Shown one piece after another: positions 63,160-64,000 of a stretch of 64,000 nt of DNA. The notes beneath the pieces were generated by a model. The model was not told the origin of the DNA, did no database searches, and worked only from the letters and a program-made list of their open reading frames with translations. The DNA comes from Acanthosepion esculentum (taxonomy: Eukaryota; Mollusca; Cephalopoda; Sepiida; Sepiidae): the NCBI GenBank assembly GCA_964036315.1, contig OZ038508.1, positions 50,627,524-50,691,523 on the forward strand, in the 5' to 3' direction. Position numbers and translations under genes: made by a program. Each line of letters begins with the position of its first letter. The stretch's first letter is position 1.

Positions 63160-63460
63160 AGAATGTTCATTCTTTTTTCTTTTTTGAGAAAATTCACTAT
63201 GAACATTCTAATTCCAGTCACCCATTTATTAAATATGTAGAAAATTCCCTCTCGGATTTTTGGCTAATCATAATGTTTAAAATAAACGGGTAGGATAGCG
63301 GAGTTTTCAATAAACGGGTAGGAGTGATTCTTTTTTTTTTTTCTTTTTCTTTTTTTTTTTTTGGAAATCCACCAAGCACAAATATCTTAATTCCAGTCAC
63401 CCCTTTTATTAAAAATGCAGGAAATTCCCCCTGGAATATTGATTTTAACTGAAAGGATGC
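63160..63460. repeat. Imperfect direct duplication
   Basis: ctaattccagtcacccattt with aattccctctcgga (63207-63260) and cttaattccagtcacccctt with aattccccctgga (63388-63440) are ~180 bp apart; aataaacgggtagga occurs twice between (63282 and 63310). A T run fills 63331-63362. Confidence 0.7.
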
Positions 63461-63682
63461 TAGGGCAATACGTTTTATTTGAATTATATAAAAGGGTTTT
63501 GTTGTAATAAGGATATACGGTCTGGATTTCTCTCCAGACGAGAATAATCGTCCGGCTCGTCTGTTTGAAACTCAAAGGTAAGCAATCACTTTTGAGAGAT
63601 TGGTCTTTTGACTTTCCCCGGCAGTTTCTTTTCAGCGTAAATGTCACTTAGATACGAACTGTGACAGTTCGGGGTTTGTTTG

Positions 63683-63687
<5 letters not shown>

Positions 63688-63724
<37 letters not shown>

Positions 63725-63770
63725 ATTATTATTATTATTTATTTATTTATTTTATTTTATTTTATTTTAG
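63688..63770. repeat. (ATT)n/(TTTA)n microsatellite
   Basis: ATT triplets with one taa break, then ttta and tttat units. Confidence 0.95.
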
Positions 63771-64000
63771 ATTCGTTGCTAAAAGATAGTAAAGTCTTCA
63801 TGTCGATGGCGGGTGGTCTATGGAATAACAAAAACATGGCTTACACGAAATTTGAGTATTATGTTTGTTGCTGACAGCCCGAGGGCAACCAACGATGCGA
63901 AGGATGCTGAGTTTGTCGACGACAATTCCAACATACAACGCACCACATCTATACACACACACACGTGCATACATACATGAATACATACACAGAGAGAGAG
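63771..64000. other. No recognised feature; (CA)n and (GA)n at the edge
   Basis: An open frame after tttattttag (63680-63874) has an acceptor-like start but no domain. acacacacac at 63952 and gagagagag at the window end. Confidence 0.4.

Noticed and set aside
63680..63874. Exon after tttattttag acceptor
   Set aside because: The T-rich microsatellite itself supplies the acceptor-like sequence; the 35 following residues match nothing recognisable.

Overview
The window is AT-rich eukaryotic, almost certainly animal, DNA packed with repeats. I find no intact host gene. Nearly every long open frame is either a microsatellite read as protein or a decayed piece of a transposable element. The mix of Jockey/CR1-like LINEs, RTE-like LINEs, Penelope-like reverse transcriptase, mariner, hAT and Mutator relics, tRNA- and 5S-derived SINEs and very long TA, GATA, GAAA and AAT tracts fits a large lophotrochozoan genome. 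A cephalopod mollusc is my best guess, but that is inference from repeat style and not a proof.

Layout. 0-3 kb: a diverged ~145 bp tandem repeat, a terminal-inverted-repeat (TIR) element with a class II tRNA-like core, and a 107 bp tandem array derived from a SINE tail. 2.9-3.6 kb: a non-autonomous hAT element with a perfect 8 bp target duplication. 4.7-5.4 kb: a giant AAT/GAT microsatellite. 7-10.4 kb: RTE and Jockey-type LINE relics, a SINE, a Penelope-like relic, a 5S rRNA pseudogene and TA tracts. 11.0-14.1 kb: a complete but mutated hAT transposon, ends and target duplication intact. 16-18 kb: a 1.8 kb block bounded by near-identical 126 bp inverted repeats. 19.3-21 kb: Penelope-like reverse transcriptase, a partial mariner and a LINE. 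22-25 kb: SINEs and LINE tails. 25-31.6 kb: purine-rich (GAAA)n DNA, the best-preserved LINE reading frame (28.05-28.7 kb) and a composite 5S-tRNA SINE. 32.5-34.9 kb: a LINE split by another repeat. 34.9-38.2 kb: a TIR element beside a 2.6 kb satellite of 56 bp monomers organised as 112 bp dimers. 39-41 kb: TA and GATA arrays. 41-44 kb: RTE relics and a Mutator-like element. 45-48 kb: microsatellites, SINEs and a near full-length dead mariner. 48-54.7 kb: LINE relics and a pyrimidine tract. 54.9-55.7 kb: two palindromic MITEs and a second TIR/tRNA-like element. 56.6-58.3 kb: a 48 bp minisatellite open on both strands. 59-61 kb: a diverged minisatellite split by a LINE. 61.4-62.3 kb: a mariner with excellent TIRs and an internal deletion. 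62.4-62.8 kb: a head-to-head SINE pair.

How the parts relate. The recurrent theme is nesting: mariner beside LINE, a ~0.8 kb repeat inside a LINE, a LINE inside a minisatellite, MITEs inside TA tracts, and LINE tails that run directly into A-rich or (GAAA)n or (TG)n tracts. The non-repetitive DNA between them could be intronic or intergenic. The only hints of host function are a short CpG-bearing segment near 21.7 kb with NRF1- and YY1-like sites and a possible short first exon near 55.87 kb, both weak.
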